Part shown: piece by piece, positions 50,508-61,571 of the stretch
Layout of the letters: each line of letters begins with the position of its first letter
Numbering within the stretch: position 1 is the first letter of the stretch
DNA from: Winogradskyella sp. MH6
GTDB taxonomy: Bacteria; Bacteroidota; Bacteroidia; Flavobacteriales; Flavobacteriaceae
NCBI RefSeq assembly: GCF_022810765.1
Contig: NZ_CP094494.1
Span: 434,001-498,000 of the forward strand
DNA: 64,000 bases
Direction: 5' to 3'
The notes under the pieces: generated by a model
Told to the model about the DNA's origin: nothing
The model's input: only the letters and a program-made list of their open reading frames with translations
The model's database searches: none
Translations under genes and position numbers: made by a program

Positions 50508-51449
50508 ATGAAAACACTAATAAAAATTTTATTTCTATCATTTATAATTTGCTCATGCAGTAATAATGATGACTCGAATAATCAAAATGATTCTGAATTA
50601 ATTTTAAAAGAAGTTTCTCAACTTAGAGAATCTACATCAACTAGTGATTTTTCATTTGAAAAATATCACTATCGTGAAGATGGGAATCCAATACGTTATG
50701 AACAATTTTATGAGAATTCAACAACCAATATTCGAGACACTCAGAGGATTTATTATAATTCTGATAATTCTATTGACAGTATATATATAGCTACATCTAA
50801 TTTTCCTGGACATGTAAAGTACAACTATCAAAACACTGAACTACAGTCTTTTGATGTCTTGTGGTTTCAATTACAACCAGGAACATACAGTTTCACTTAT
50901 AATGATAATGAAATTATAATGACATTTGATAGTTTTTATGAATTTGATAATTCTTTTGAGCAAACTAAATATACGTTCAACAATAGCAACTATGATTTAC
51001 TTATATCTTTGGTAGAAAATAAAAATAATTTCACAATTAAAAGAGATTTTACTTATGATTCAAATTCTAATGTAACTTCTATAGTTGAATCAAAATATAT
51101 TGCCGACATAGACGATTATGTAATCTGGCGTACTAAAAATTTCACTTATGATGATAAAATCAACCCATATAAAAACAATACTGTAAGTGTACCTGCAATT
51201 CTAAATAATTTTGGTGTACAACTATTTTCCTTTATTTTACAAGACAATAAAATTTCTTCCAATAATATTCTTAATATAACGAGTAATATACCATCTTCAA
51301 ATACAATTAATGTTATTGAATATGAATATGAATATAATGATTTAGACTACCCAATATCTTCTGTTGAGACTGTGTCAAATATTAATAATGACAATGGATC
51401 ACAGGATTTTTATTCAACCGTAGTTTACAAAACCTACACCTATTATTAA
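50508..51449 (+). CDS. Lipoprotein with YD-like repeats (2)
   Basis: 313 residues. The lipoprotein signal ends FIICSCSNND (Cys about 15-17), followed by YD-like strands (FEKYHYREDGNPIRYEQFY, RDFTYDSNSNVTSIVES, NFTYDDKINPY). Related in architecture to the preceding gene, 20 bp upstream. The stop overlaps the ATG of the sigma54 activator (TAATGG), so transcription and translation are joined to it. Confidence 0.82.
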   Translation: MKTLIKILFLSFIICSCSNNDDSNNQNDSELILKEVSQLRESTSTSDFSFEKYHYREDGNPIRYEQFYENSTTNIRDTQRIYYNSDNSIDSIYIATSNFPGHVKYNYQNTELQSFDVLWFQLQPGTYSFTYNDNEIIMTFDSFYEFDNSFEQTKYTFNNSNYDLLISLVENKNNFTIKRDFTYDSNSNVTSIVESKYIADIDDYVIWRTKNFTYDDKINPYKNNTVSVPAILNNFGVQLFSFILQDNKISSNNILNITSNIPSSNTINVIEYEYEYNDLDYPISSVETVSNINNDNGSQDFYSTVVYKTYTYY

Positions 51450-52720
51450 TGGAATCAGTACAAGCCATAAAACAACGCTTCGGCATTATTGGTAACGACC
51501 CTAAACTCAATCGTGCCATAGAAAAAGCCATTCAGGTTGCTGCTACAGATATTTCTGTTTTGGTTACTGGTGAAAGTGGTGTTGGTAAAGAGAGTATTCC
51601 AAAAATCATACACCAACTTTCTCACAGAAAACACGGCAAATACATTGCTGTAAACTGTGGTGCTATACCAGAAGGTACCATAGACAGTGAGCTGTTTGGT
51701 CACGAAAAAGGTGCGTTTACAGGAGCTACACAAACACGTTCTGGTTATTTTGAAGTTGCTGATGGCGGAACCATCTTTTTAGATGAAGTTGGTGAGTTGC
51801 CATTAACAACACAAGTACGCTTGCTTCGTGTTTTAGAAAATGGAGAGTTTATTAAAGTAGGTTCTAGTAAGGTTCAAAAAACCAACGTAAGAATCGTGGC
51901 TGCTACAAACGTTAACATGTTTGAAGCCATTAAGAAAGAAAAGTTTAGAGAGGATCTTTACTACCGCTTGAGCACTATAGAAATTAATCTTCCTGCTTTA
52001 AGAGAGCGCAAAGAGGATATTCATTTATTGTTTAGAAAATTTGCAAGTGACTTTGCTTTAAAATATAAAATGCCAACAGTAAAATTAACTGATGATGCTG
52101 TTGCTTTACTTTTAAAATACCGTTGGAATGGTAACATTCGCCAATTACGAAATGTTGCTGAGCAAGTTTCGGTTTTGGAGCATAATCGTACTATTAATGC
52201 AGTTACACTTCAGAATTATTTACCAAATACAGGTTCAAATTTACCTGCAGTAATAAATAACACTAAATCTGAAAGTGACTTTAGCAGTGAAAGAGAAATA
52301 CTTTACAAAGTGTTATTCGACATGAAAAGTGATTTGAATGACCTTAAAAAGTTAACTATGGAACTAATGAAGTCTGGCAGTGTTTCTGATGTTAAAAAGG
52401 AAAATGAACACCTAATACAAAAGATCTATGGCGATGATGATGGTGACGATTACGAAACTGCATCAGAAGTAGAGAATTTAGAAGTACTATCTATACCTCA
52501 GCATACTGAAGATAATGACTCAGATATCATAGATGTAGACGATAAATATCACTTTGCTGAAGAGATTGAAGAAGAAGAAACCTTATCTTTACAGGACAAG
52601 GAACTAGAACTTATAAAAAAATCCTTGGAACGTCACAACGGTAAAAGAAAACTTGCCGCTGCAGAATTGGGTATAAGTGAACGTACACTTTACAGAAAAA
52701 TTAAGCAATACGATCTTTAA
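51449..52720 (+). CDS. Sigma54-dependent transcriptional activator
   Basis: 423 residues. The AAA+ domain starts close to the N-terminus (Walker A GESGVGKES, the sigma54-contact loop GAFTGA, Walker B IFLDEVGEL, second region of homology FREDLYYRLS). There is no receiver or sensor domain in front. A long acidic linker (about 260-375) precedes a Fis-type HTH (NGKRKLAAAELGISERTLYRKIKQY). It remodels RpoN holoenzyme at enhancer-dependent promoters. Sits in a run conserved in Flavobacteriaceae with lptE and secG. Confidence 0.94.
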   Translation: MESVQAIKQRFGIIGNDPKLNRAIEKAIQVAATDISVLVTGESGVGKESIPKIIHQLSHRKHGKYIAVNCGAIPEGTIDSELFGHEKGAFTGATQTRSGYFEVADGGTIFLDEVGELPLTTQVRLLRVLENGEFIKVGSSKVQKTNVRIVAATNVNMFEAIKKEKFREDLYYRLSTIEINLPALRERKEDIHLLFRKFASDFALKYKMPTVKLTDDAVALLLKYRWNGNIRQLRNVAEQVSVLEHNRTINAVTLQNYLPNTGSNLPAVINNTKSESDFSSEREILYKVLFDMKSDLNDLKKLTMELMKSGSVSDVKKENEHLIQKIYGDDDGDDYETASEVENLEVLSIPQHTEDNDSDIIDVDDKYHFAEEIEEEETLSLQDKELELIKKSLERHNGKRKLAAAELGISERTLYRKIKQYDL

Positions 52721-52784
52721 GAAAAGATTAGCACAACACAAGTACTATTAAAAAAGCTAAGACGTTCAGATAAAAAAACGCTTC

Positions 52785-53285
52785 ATGAGATTATTAAAAT
52801 ATATTGGCATACTGTTTCTCACAATAACCCTTACTGGTTGTGGCATTTATTCTTTTACAGGTCTTACTGAAACACCTGATAGCTTTCAGGTAAATTTCTT
52901 TCAAAACAATGCTGATTTAGTCGAGCCTGGTTTAGATATTCAATTTACCAATGCACTTCAAGATTTAATTCAAAATCAAACAAGTGCGCAATTAGTAACC
53001 TCTGGAGGTGAAGTTATTTATGAAGGTGAAATTGTTGAGTATAGAATTGCTCCCATGACAGCAACTTCTGATAACAGAGCTGCACAAAACCGACTTACAA
53101 TTAGTATTAATGTAAGATATATCAACACCCTTGACTCAGAAAAAGACATTGAGCAACGCTTTTCATTTTTCTTTGATTATGGAGCAGATGAACAATTAGT
53201 TGGAGGGCTTAAAGATGAAGCCCATGAGGTTATTTTTGAGCGTCTAACGCAAGATATTATTAACGCCACCTTAGCCGATTGGTAA
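52785..53285 (+). CDS. lptE: LPS assembly lipoprotein LptE
   Basis: 166 residues. The lipoprotein signal ends LTGCGIYSFTG (Cys19). The rest matches the Bacteroidota LptE type (DSFQVNFFQNNADLVEPGLDIQFTNALQDLI, ERLTQDIINATLADW at the end). It plugs the LptD barrel in the outer membrane and helps LPS insertion. Follows the sigma54 activator and precedes the TPR-like gene by 3 bp. Confidence 0.88.
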   Translation: MRLLKYIGILFLTITLTGCGIYSFTGLTETPDSFQVNFFQNNADLVEPGLDIQFTNALQDLIQNQTSAQLVTSGGEVIYEGEIVEYRIAPMTATSDNRAAQNRLTISINVRYINTLDSEKDIEQRFSFFFDYGADEQLVGGLKDEAHEVIFERLTQDIINATLADW

Positions 53286-53288
53286 TAT

Positions 53289-54215
53289 ATGCAACTAAAA
53301 GAATTGACATATTTACTTCAGCATCCTGAGGCTGTTACAGCGTCTCAAACCGATGCGCTCTTGGCTAAAATTAGCGAGTATCCTTACTTTCAGCCCTTAC
53401 GCGCTTTATACTTAAAAGGGCTTAAGCAAAAAGAAAGTTACAAGTATAATAATGCGCTAAAGGTAACCGCTGCTCATACCGCAGATCGTAGCGTTTTGTT
53501 TGATTATATCACATCTGAAGTATTTAATCAGAATGAAATTTCTAATCAAATAAAACAAAACTCGGAGCACATTAAATCTTTGGAGGTCAATGAAGCTGAT
53601 GATATTTCAATTAATAAAAGCGTTACCATTGATGATGCTTTAAAAGAACACATTAAAGCTACTGAAGGTGTTTTAGACCCAAACTTATTTGAAGCTAAAC
53701 CGCAACAGCAACAGACCATAAAAGAAGAAACACCAAAAATTGAAGATTCTATAATATCGGTTGATGTTAAAAACATTACTACAGAAGAAAAACTTAACAT
53801 TGGCAAACCTTTAGAATTCGACAAAAACGAAAATCACTCGTTTACAGAATGGTTAAAAATTACAAGTTTTAAACCCATTGAAAGGGAAACAGAGACTAAA
53901 AACGAAGAAGTTAAAAAAGAGGACACTTCGCAGCCACTTGCTGATAAGTTAGACATCATTGATAAATTTATAAGCGAAAATCCTAAGATAAAGCCTGTTG
54001 CCAGTCATACGCCAAAACCTAAATTGGTAAACAATGACGATGATGTTTCTGACAGCTTAATGACCGAAACTTTGGCAAGGATTTATTTAGAACAAAAAAA
54101 CTATGACAAGGCTATTCAATCTTATAAAATTTTAAGTTTGAAATATCCAGAAAAAAGTAGTTTCTTTGCAGACCAAATAAAATTGGTAGAAGAATTAAAA
54201 GATAATACTATATAA
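53289..54215 (+). CDS. TPR-containing protein
   Basis: 308 residues. The N-terminal conserved region (LKELTYLLQHPEAVTASQTDALLAKISEYPYFQPLRALYLKGLK) is typical of the uncharacterised protein found between lptE and secG in Flavobacteriaceae. A charged middle part with low complexity follows, and one TPR unit at the end (MTETLARIYLEQKNYDKAIQSYKILSLKYPEKSSFFADQ). Soluble, no signal peptide. Probably a scaffold; function unknown. Confidence 0.8.
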   Translation: MQLKELTYLLQHPEAVTASQTDALLAKISEYPYFQPLRALYLKGLKQKESYKYNNALKVTAAHTADRSVLFDYITSEVFNQNEISNQIKQNSEHIKSLEVNEADDISINKSVTIDDALKEHIKATEGVLDPNLFEAKPQQQQTIKEETPKIEDSIISVDVKNITTEEKLNIGKPLEFDKNENHSFTEWLKITSFKPIERETETKNEEVKKEDTSQPLADKLDIIDKFISENPKIKPVASHTPKPKLVNNDDDVSDSLMTETLARIYLEQKNYDKAIQSYKILSLKYPEKSSFFADQIKLVEELKDNTI

Positions 54216-54216
54216 A

Positions 54217-54549
54217 ATGTTTACAATATTTTTAATCTTAATCGTAGCAGTAGCCTTTCTATTGGTAGTAGTAATTATGGTACAGAATCCTAAAGGAGGA
54301 GGTTTATCATCTTCTTTTGGTGGTGGAGGCACACAACAATTAGGTGGTGTTAAGAAGACAGGAGATTTCTTAGATAAGAGTACTTGGTTTTTAGGTACAG
54401 CATTAATTGTTTTAATCCTTGCTTCTAACTTAACCATAGATTCTGGTAACGATATTGACTCTAAAGCTTTAGATGAAAAAGAAGCTATTGAGATACCTGC
54501 ATCAACTCCAACCAACACAGAAGATGCTGGTACTACTGACGGGAACTAA
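54217..54549 (+). CDS. secG: Preprotein translocase subunit SecG
   Basis: 110 residues. Two membrane helices (IFLILIVAVAFLLVVVIMVQNPKGGGLS and FLGTALIVLILASNL) flank the conserved NPKGGGLSSSFGGGG loop. SecG is a non-essential subunit of the SecYEG channel in the inner membrane. The gene starts one base after the TPR gene's stop. The acidic, Thr-rich C-terminal tail is an extension common in Bacteroidota. Confidence 0.95.
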   Translation: MFTIFLILIVAVAFLLVVVIMVQNPKGGGLSSSFGGGGTQQLGGVKKTGDFLDKSTWFLGTALIVLILASNLTIDSGNDIDSKALDEKEAIEIPASTPTNTEDAGTTDGN

Positions 54550-54576
54550 ATAATTTCCTTCATTAACAAAACAACT

Positions 54577-54606
54577 AAGCCAACTTTTATAAAGTTGGCT
54601 TTTTTA
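54577..54606 (+). terminator. Terminator after secG
   Basis: AAGCCAACTTT and AAAGTTGGCTT form an 11-bp stem with a TATA loop, followed by a T-run. It separates the secG run from groES. Confidence 0.9.
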
Positions 54607-54725
54607 TTTCTAAATAGTTTGAACACGTTTATCTGAAAGTTTGTCAGTCTGTTTGTCTTGGCATAATTTTCGAATAACGCTAAAGCGTTAAAACAAATTT
54701 TAATTAATCAAAAATATTATAACAA

Positions 54726-55001
54726 ATGGCTTTAAACATTAAACCTTTAGCAGACAGAGTTCTTGTAGAACCAATGGAAGCTGAGACAAAAACAGCTTCT
54801 GGTATTATTATTCCAGATAATGCAAAAGAAAAACCGCAAAAGGGAACTGTTGTTGCTGTTGGCAATGGCAAAAAAGACGAACCTTTAACTGTTAAAGTTG
54901 GCGATACTGTACTTTATGGAAAGTATGGTGGTACAGAATTAAAGTTAGAAGGTAAAGACTATTTAATGATGCGCGAAAGCGACATATTAGCAATTGTTTA
55001 A
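54726..55001 (+). CDS. groS: Co-chaperonin GroES
   Basis: 91 residues, full length. Family marks: [27 protein letters not shown], the mobile-loop region [13 protein letters not shown], and [32 protein letters not shown] at the end. It caps the GroEL ring in the cytoplasm. It lies 101 bp upstream of groEL in one operon. No CIRCE-type inverted repeat is seen upstream. Confidence 0.97.
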   Translation: MALNIKPLADRVLVEPMEAETKTASGIIIPDNAKEKPQKGTVVAVGNGKKDEPLTVKVGDTVLYGKYGGTELKLEGKDYLMMRESDILAIV

Positions 55002-55096
55002 TCTATTCTGTAATTCCGTAAATCATACGGAATCGCATTCAAACAAAAACTAACATTAATAAGATTCTTGCATTCGCAGGACAAACAAAAACATAA

Positions 55097-56734
<1,638 letters not shown>

Positions 56735-56782
56735 TGGCGAATCGCCATAGATAAAACATTGACTATGGTCAGTGAGAAAACA

Positions 56783-56818
56783 AAAGCCTTTGATCAAAAT
56801 CAAGGGCTTTTGTTTTTT
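56783..56818. terminator. Terminator after groEL
   Basis: AAAGCCTTTGAT and ATCAAGGGCTTT form a stem with two mismatches and a short loop, followed by TTTTGTTTTTT. It may also serve the convergent permease gene. Confidence 0.8.
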
Positions 56819-56820
56819 AT

Positions 56821-57567
56821 CTATTTTAATGCAACATTCATTAATGTTATAAGTCCTATTAATAAAATTAAGCTTAGTGATATTTTTTTAAACTTATTTT
56901 GTGGAATATAATTCAATATCTTTTTCCCTATTGCTGTCCCAATAAAACCAATAACTATTAAAAATGGAATATAAATTAAATCATGATTATGAATAAATCC
57001 ATTATAGTAATACACAAATGTTCTTGAGAAGTCAATTAAAAAATCTATAAAAGCTGATGTTGCAATAAAGGCACTTTTTTCTAGATTGAAAGCTGCCATT
57101 GTCAATCCTCTAATTGCACCTCCTGTTCCCAAGAGTCCAGCAGAGAACCCAGACAAGCCACCACCAATTAAAGCATTTCGTTTGTTTGGACTTATTATTA
57201 AATCTTTTTTAATTAAAAACACAATCGCCAAAACAACTAAGAATAGACCAAGAAACAATTCGAGATAATGACTATTAAAAGCCTTTGCAAGTAAGCCACC
57301 TACAACAACAAAAATCACAGAAGGCACTCCTATATTAATAAGCAGTTTTTTATCCAGACCTTTTTTGAACAAAACAATTTTACTCAAGTTACTTGATAAA
57401 TGGTAGATAGCCGTAAGACCTAAAACCGATTCAAAATCGAAATAAAAGTTTGCAATTGGAACAAAGAAAACAGATGACCCAAATCCACCTATTGTTCCTA
57501 AAACCTCAGCAATCAAGGCTAAAAACAGAAATACATAGCTTAGGTCTCTCATTTTTAATGTTTTCAA
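56821..57567 (-). CDS. TauE/SafE (TSUP) family permease
   Basis: 248 residues with about eight hydrophobic segments and the family marks GTIGGFGSSVFFVPIANFYF near the start and GGGLSGFSAGLLGTGGAIRGLTMAAFNL in the second half. Inner-membrane transporter, usually for sulphur-containing or small organic anions. It is convergent with groEL and separated by a terminator from the metal-related genes that follow. Met6 is an alternative start. Confidence 0.88.
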   Translation of the reverse strand: MKTLKMRDLSYVFLFLALIAEVLGTIGGFGSSVFFVPIANFYFDFESVLGLTAIYHLSSNLSKIVLFKKGLDKKLLINIGVPSVIFVVVGGLLAKAFNSHYLELFLGLFLVVLAIVFLIKKDLIISPNKRNALIGGGLSGFSAGLLGTGGAIRGLTMAAFNLEKSAFIATSAFIDFLIDFSRTFVYYYNGFIHNHDLIYIPFLIVIGFIGTAIGKKILNYIPQNKFKKISLSLILLIGLITLMNVALK

Positions 57568-57621
57568 TTACATGCTAACCAAGTTCGATTAAAATTTTAA
57601 AACATTCAAATTAAAGCCATA

Positions 57622-57650
57622 AAAAAACCTGAATTAGCATTCAGGTTTTT
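57622..57650 (-). terminator. Terminator after HMA-domain gene
   Basis: AAAACCTGAAT and ATTCAGGTTTT form an 11-bp stem with a TAGC loop between A and T runs; it lies just downstream of the HMA gene stop on the - strand. Confidence 0.8.
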
Positions 57651-57653
57651 ATC

Positions 57654-58031
57654 TTAATTTTTATTCTCTTTTTTCTTTTCTCCTTCATGGTCTTTAACCG
57701 TTTCCTTATCACGATACTTACAGCAAGGATGAACAGAATCGTAAGCTTCATCCGTTGCTTTTACTTCTTTGGTATCATGGCCAACAGCAGCGATATTCTT
57801 AGAAATAGCCTCAAGATTCGTTTTGTTTTCATCATAAATTAATTTCAATTCATGCGTCTCAATACTCCAAACCGCAGACTTTACACCTTTGGTTTTTATA
57901 GCTGCTTTTTCTATACGCTCTTTACACATTCCGCAAACTCCGTCAACTTCCATTGAAGCTTTGGCATTCTTGTTTTGTGCAAATGTTAAAGTGGTTACTA
58001 ATAATGCTAAAATTAAAGTTACTCGTTTCAT
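57654..58031 (-). CDS. Secreted heavy-metal-associated (HMA) protein
   Basis: 125 residues. A signal peptide (MKRVTLILALLVTTLTFAQ) is followed by one HMA domain with the metal-binding pair GVCGMCKERIEKAA. A C-terminal CC pair (SVHPCCKYRDKE) and a lysine/glutamate-rich tail follow. It is probably a periplasmic soft-metal binder. It lies 40 bp downstream of the TonB receptor in the same direction. Confidence 0.88.
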   Translation of the reverse strand: MKRVTLILALLVTTLTFAQNKNAKASMEVDGVCGMCKERIEKAAIKTKGVKSAVWSIETHELKLIYDENKTNLEAISKNIAAVGHDTKEVKATDEAYDSVHPCCKYRDKETVKDHEGEKKKENKN

Positions 58032-58071
58032 TTTAATATTGTTTTTTAATTCCTGTAAACAGGAATTGTTA

Positions 58072-60306
58072 TTAATTTATTCTAAATCGTAATCCTGCGT
58101 AATACATACTTCCAAATATTGGACCATATACAAAGTTAGTATCAAAATTTGAACCAAACGGATTGTCTGCACTAACTATTGGATTATCTTGTTTTACATT
58201 GGTTACATTTTCTCCTCCTAAATATACTTCAAACTTAGGAGAAAAGACTTTTGTGACCTGAAGGTTAAGTGTTCCTACGGTTGGAGAATATTCATCTAAT
58301 TGATATTCTACATCACTTAAATTTGTGCTCGGAAAGCGCTGAGAGTCTAACCAATTATATGTTGCATCAAACTTCCATTGTGCACCGTTATCGTTCTTTT
58401 CGGTTTCATAAGCTGCGTTAGCAAATAAACGATGTTTTGGCACTAACGGTTTTTCTAATTCCCCAGAGTTGTAGTCGGTTTTGACATCATAAAACTTATA
58501 AGCTGTACGCAAATCAAAATTTTCAAAAAGATTATAGTTGAACTCAAATTGAAAACTATTAGCATAGCTATCTCCTTCAAGATTATAAAAATTGACTTGA
58601 TAAGGATTTTCCCAATCAACAACAACCTGATTTTGAAAGTCTGTTCTGTAAAAATCAAACGTGATATCAGCCTTTCTATCAAAAAGATTAAATCCTTGGA
58701 GATAACTTACACCATAATTCCATGCAATTTCAGGATCTAAACCGTAGATTTTTCCACCTGAATTTAAAATATTAATTTGCCTTGAGCTGGCAAACATATT
58801 TTGATTTTCAGCAAAAACATTAGCACTTCGCTTTCCTCTTCCTACAGAAAATCTAAAAGCTGATTTTTCCCAAGGAGTATAACGCACATGAAATCTTGGC
58901 GTAATAAAAAAGCCTAATCTATTATGTTGATCTGCTCTAATACCAGCTGTCATTGTCAGCTTATCCAAATTGTCGTACGAGTATTCAAAAAAGCCACCAA
59001 ACGAATTTTCCACACGTTCAAATGAATCAACATTTACCAATTCATCATAATGGTCATAAGTAAAACTTAGACCTGTTTTTATCTTATGGCGCGAATCTGA
59101 AATTATACTATTGTAAACCAAATTAGAATAAAAGCTATTATGTGTTATATCATAGTCATTCAACCCATAATAAGAATCTTGTTTATGATAACTATATGCC
59201 GTCTGTACACCCAAACTTTGATACGGAATTTCAGGATTTACATAGCCTAGTTTAGTAGTGACTTCAAAACGTTGGGTATCAATTTCACTTCCCCAAAAAT
59301 TGGTTGTACCTCTATCTCTATCTGGATCAAAATTCATCTGTCCTGACTGCGTATTGTCATTAAGATATCTTAGGTTGATAAAGCTTACCAAACCTTTTTC
59401 TCCATTAGTATACTGCCAACGATTCATCACATTAATTTGCTGTTTTAATGGCACATCTAGAAAAGAATCATCATTTCTATCAAATTTTTGATCTCTTAAA
59501 TTACCATGCACATACAAACCTGTACTCCACTTATCCGATACTTTTTGGTTAATGTGTGTGTTAAGTTCATATCTACCATTAAGACCAGCATAAGCGTTTA
59601 CAAACAACTTATCGTCTGTTACAGGTTTTACTAATTCTGTGTTTATTTGACCTGCAATACTTTCAAATCCGTTGACTACACTACCTGCTCCCTTAGTAAT
59701 CTGGATACTTTCCACCCAAGTACCAGGAATAAAACTTAATCCATAAGCTTGCGATGCTCCTCGAATGGCTGGAATGTTTTCGGTAGTTATTAAAATGTAT
59801 GGACTTGTAAGGCCTAGCATTTTTATTTGCTTTGTTCCTGAAACTGCATCAGCAAAATTCACATCAATAGATGGGTTAGTTTCAAAACTCTCAGACAAAT
59901 TACAACAAGCCGCCTTCAACAGTTCATCACTACTGACTATTAGTGTATTTGTAGCTTTTAAATACGATTTAGCTGTTGCCACTTTTCGTGAGGTCACCGT
60001 AACAGCATCTAATTCTTCAGAAGCTTGTAATACATGTTTGATGTATCTGTTTTCAGCAACCTCTATAGTATCAGTTTTAAAACCTACATAACTTATCACC
60101 AATTTGTTGAATGAGAATTTATAAGGTAACGTAAATGTACCGTCATCATTAGAAATTGTTCCAACTGTAGAACCTAGCCAATACACATTGGCACCAGGCA
60201 ACGGCATTTCTTTACCTGTGCTTGATTCTAAAACCATACCTTCTAATTGATCTTGAGATGATCCTATAAAAGGTAAAAACAACATTATAATTAAAAACTT
60301 TTTCAT
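58072..60306 (-). CDS. TonB-dependent outer-membrane receptor
   Basis: 744 residues. Signal peptide (IMLFLPFIGSSQ), carboxypeptidase-like beta domain (GMVLESSTGKEMPLPGANVYWLGS, DGTFTLPYKFSFNKLVISYVGF), plug domain (ESFETNPSIDVNFADAVSGTKQIKMLGL, KGAGSVVNGFESIAGQINTEL), then a 22-strand barrel ending in FGSMYYAGLRFRIN. Clustered with HMA-domain genes, so the likely cargo is a copper or other soft-metal compound. The gene overlaps the upstream HMA-MauE gene by 4 bp (ATGA). Confidence 0.92.
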   Translation of the reverse strand: MKKFLIIMLFLPFIGSSQDQLEGMVLESSTGKEMPLPGANVYWLGSTVGTISNDDGTFTLPYKFSFNKLVISYVGFKTDTIEVAENRYIKHVLQASEELDAVTVTSRKVATAKSYLKATNTLIVSSDELLKAACCNLSESFETNPSIDVNFADAVSGTKQIKMLGLTSPYILITTENIPAIRGASQAYGLSFIPGTWVESIQITKGAGSVVNGFESIAGQINTELVKPVTDDKLFVNAYAGLNGRYELNTHINQKVSDKWSTGLYVHGNLRDQKFDRNDDSFLDVPLKQQINVMNRWQYTNGEKGLVSFINLRYLNDNTQSGQMNFDPDRDRGTTNFWGSEIDTQRFEVTTKLGYVNPEIPYQSLGVQTAYSYHKQDSYYGLNDYDITHNSFYSNLVYNSIISDSRHKIKTGLSFTYDHYDELVNVDSFERVENSFGGFFEYSYDNLDKLTMTAGIRADQHNRLGFFITPRFHVRYTPWEKSAFRFSVGRGKRSANVFAENQNMFASSRQINILNSGGKIYGLDPEIAWNYGVSYLQGFNLFDRKADITFDFYRTDFQNQVVVDWENPYQVNFYNLEGDSYANSFQFEFNYNLFENFDLRTAYKFYDVKTDYNSGELEKPLVPKHRLFANAAYETEKNDNGAQWKFDATYNWLDSQRFPSTNLSDVEYQLDEYSPTVGTLNLQVTKVFSPKFEVYLGGENVTNVKQDNPIVSADNPFGSNFDTNFVYGPIFGSMYYAGLRFRIN

Positions 60307-61034
60307 ACATCAAAAGTTTTAATAATCATAAATATGGCCATAACTATCATTATGGCATTTTCAATAAAGGTTGCTTTGGTCATTGGCAAATTTAATGCTG
60401 TACCCAAACAAGCACATTGAATAGATTTTTTATCTAACAACGTTTTGGTAACACCAAAAGTTGTGATACCTAAAATCACCAAAGTAACTATCAAAGCAAT
60501 ATCTGTTTGAAAGCGCACAAGAAACATTAAGCCTAGTACAACTTCAATAAATGGGTATATCCAGCCGTAAGCAGGAATAGCTTTTGCCAATGGGTCGTAC
60601 ATTCTAAAGCTTTCTGGAAACCCTTTAAGATCTAGAAGTTTGAAAAAGCTAAAAACAATATAAAATAGACCCATAAAATCTAGCATAAAACCATCAATAT
60701 TCCATGGTTTTATATTCAAAAGGGTCGAGGCTATCAATATATAACCAAGAATTAAAAATAGTGGAAACAGCTGTTTCAGTTCACTTTTTTCCTCTTTAAC
60801 AGTTTGAGTTGAACTAAAAACATTTTTAGCTTCTTGTTCTGAAATCGTGTATTTATCAGATAAGGCATTTTGAAGTGTATCTACTTCAATATGCTTGTTC
60901 ATTTTTATGGTTGCAGTATTACTATTGAGGTTCACCTCAACGCTTTCAATATGTTGTAATTCAGACAACGATTTTTCAACTGAAGCCTTGCAACCGTTAC
61001 AGGTCATTCCCGTAACATTATATGTATGTGTCAT
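60303..61034 (-). CDS. HMA domain fused to MauE/DoxX-like membrane protein
   Basis: 243 residues. The N-terminal HMA domain has the metal pair in TGMTCNGCKASVEKSL. Four or five membrane segments from about residue 88 match the MauE/DoxX type (FMGLFYIVFSFFKLLDLKGFPESFRMYDPLAKAIPAYGWIYPFIEVVLG). CACLGTALNLPMTKATFIEN is a cysteine-containing loop that could be redox active. Inner membrane. First gene of the metal block after the HYC_CC_PP gene. Confidence 0.88.
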   Translation of the reverse strand: MTHTYNVTGMTCNGCKASVEKSLSELQHIESVEVNLNSNTATIKMNKHIEVDTLQNALSDKYTISEQEAKNVFSSTQTVKEEKSELKQLFPLFLILGYILIASTLLNIKPWNIDGFMLDFMGLFYIVFSFFKLLDLKGFPESFRMYDPLAKAIPAYGWIYPFIEVVLGLMFLVRFQTDIALIVTLVILGITTFGVTKTLLDKKSIQCACLGTALNLPMTKATFIENAIMIVMAIFMIIKTFDV

Positions 61035-61108
61035 GATTTATTTAATTTGAAATTTTTTAATTATATGGCATCAATAATTGGTGCCAATTTTTCTGAAATT
61101 TCAAAATA

Positions 61109-61522
61109 TTAAATAAGGTAAGTTTCGTCCAAAACGTGTATGTCTTTCACTATTTCGGGAGGTGAGTAATCTCTGTTTGGTATGGTTTTTTTAGGTAAAC
61201 CTTCAAACAGGTTGATATAGCTAAAATTAAAAGCAACAAGTATTTGCTTTTGTATGCTTGACAAATCATCAAATGAATTAATTTTTAATTCATCCTGTCC
61301 ATTAATGATTTCTGTTTCATCTTTACAACAAGACTTTTTTACGATTTCCGATTGATTCATGTCTTGCATCTCGGTACCGCATTTTTTTACGTTAGTGAAA
61401 ATAGCAACGTCGACTAAAGTATCACCACAAAAATGTTTTTCTATCGCTAAAGAAAGCGTAGAAAATAGCACTAAAAAAGATAGTGTTACAGCAATGGTTC
61501 TATTTAGAAATGAAAATTTCAC
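61109..61522 (-). CDS. HYC_CC_PP family protein
   Basis: 137 residues. Family marks in order: a signal or membrane segment, EKHFCGDTLVD (HxC), KKSCCKDETEI (CC), and DYSPPEIVKDIHVLDETYLI (PP). The family is found next to HMA and TonB receptor genes in Bacteroidota, as here. The cysteines and the company suggest metal binding or sensing; the exact role is unknown. Confidence 0.85.
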   Translation of the reverse strand: MKFSFLNRTIAVTLSFLVLFSTLSLAIEKHFCGDTLVDVAIFTNVKKCGTEMQDMNQSEIVKKSCCKDETEIINGQDELKINSFDDLSSIQKQILVAFNFSYINLFEGLPKKTIPNRDYSPPEIVKDIHVLDETYLI

Positions 61523-61571
61523 AATGCAAAGTTACAAAATTGACACAAACAGAAATGATTTTATAAAATCC

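Noticed and set aside
54607..54725. A CIRCE (HrcA) operator before groES
   Set aside because: No TTAGCACTC-type inverted repeat is present; only a short GCTAAAGCG-like sequence was seen and it is not convincing.
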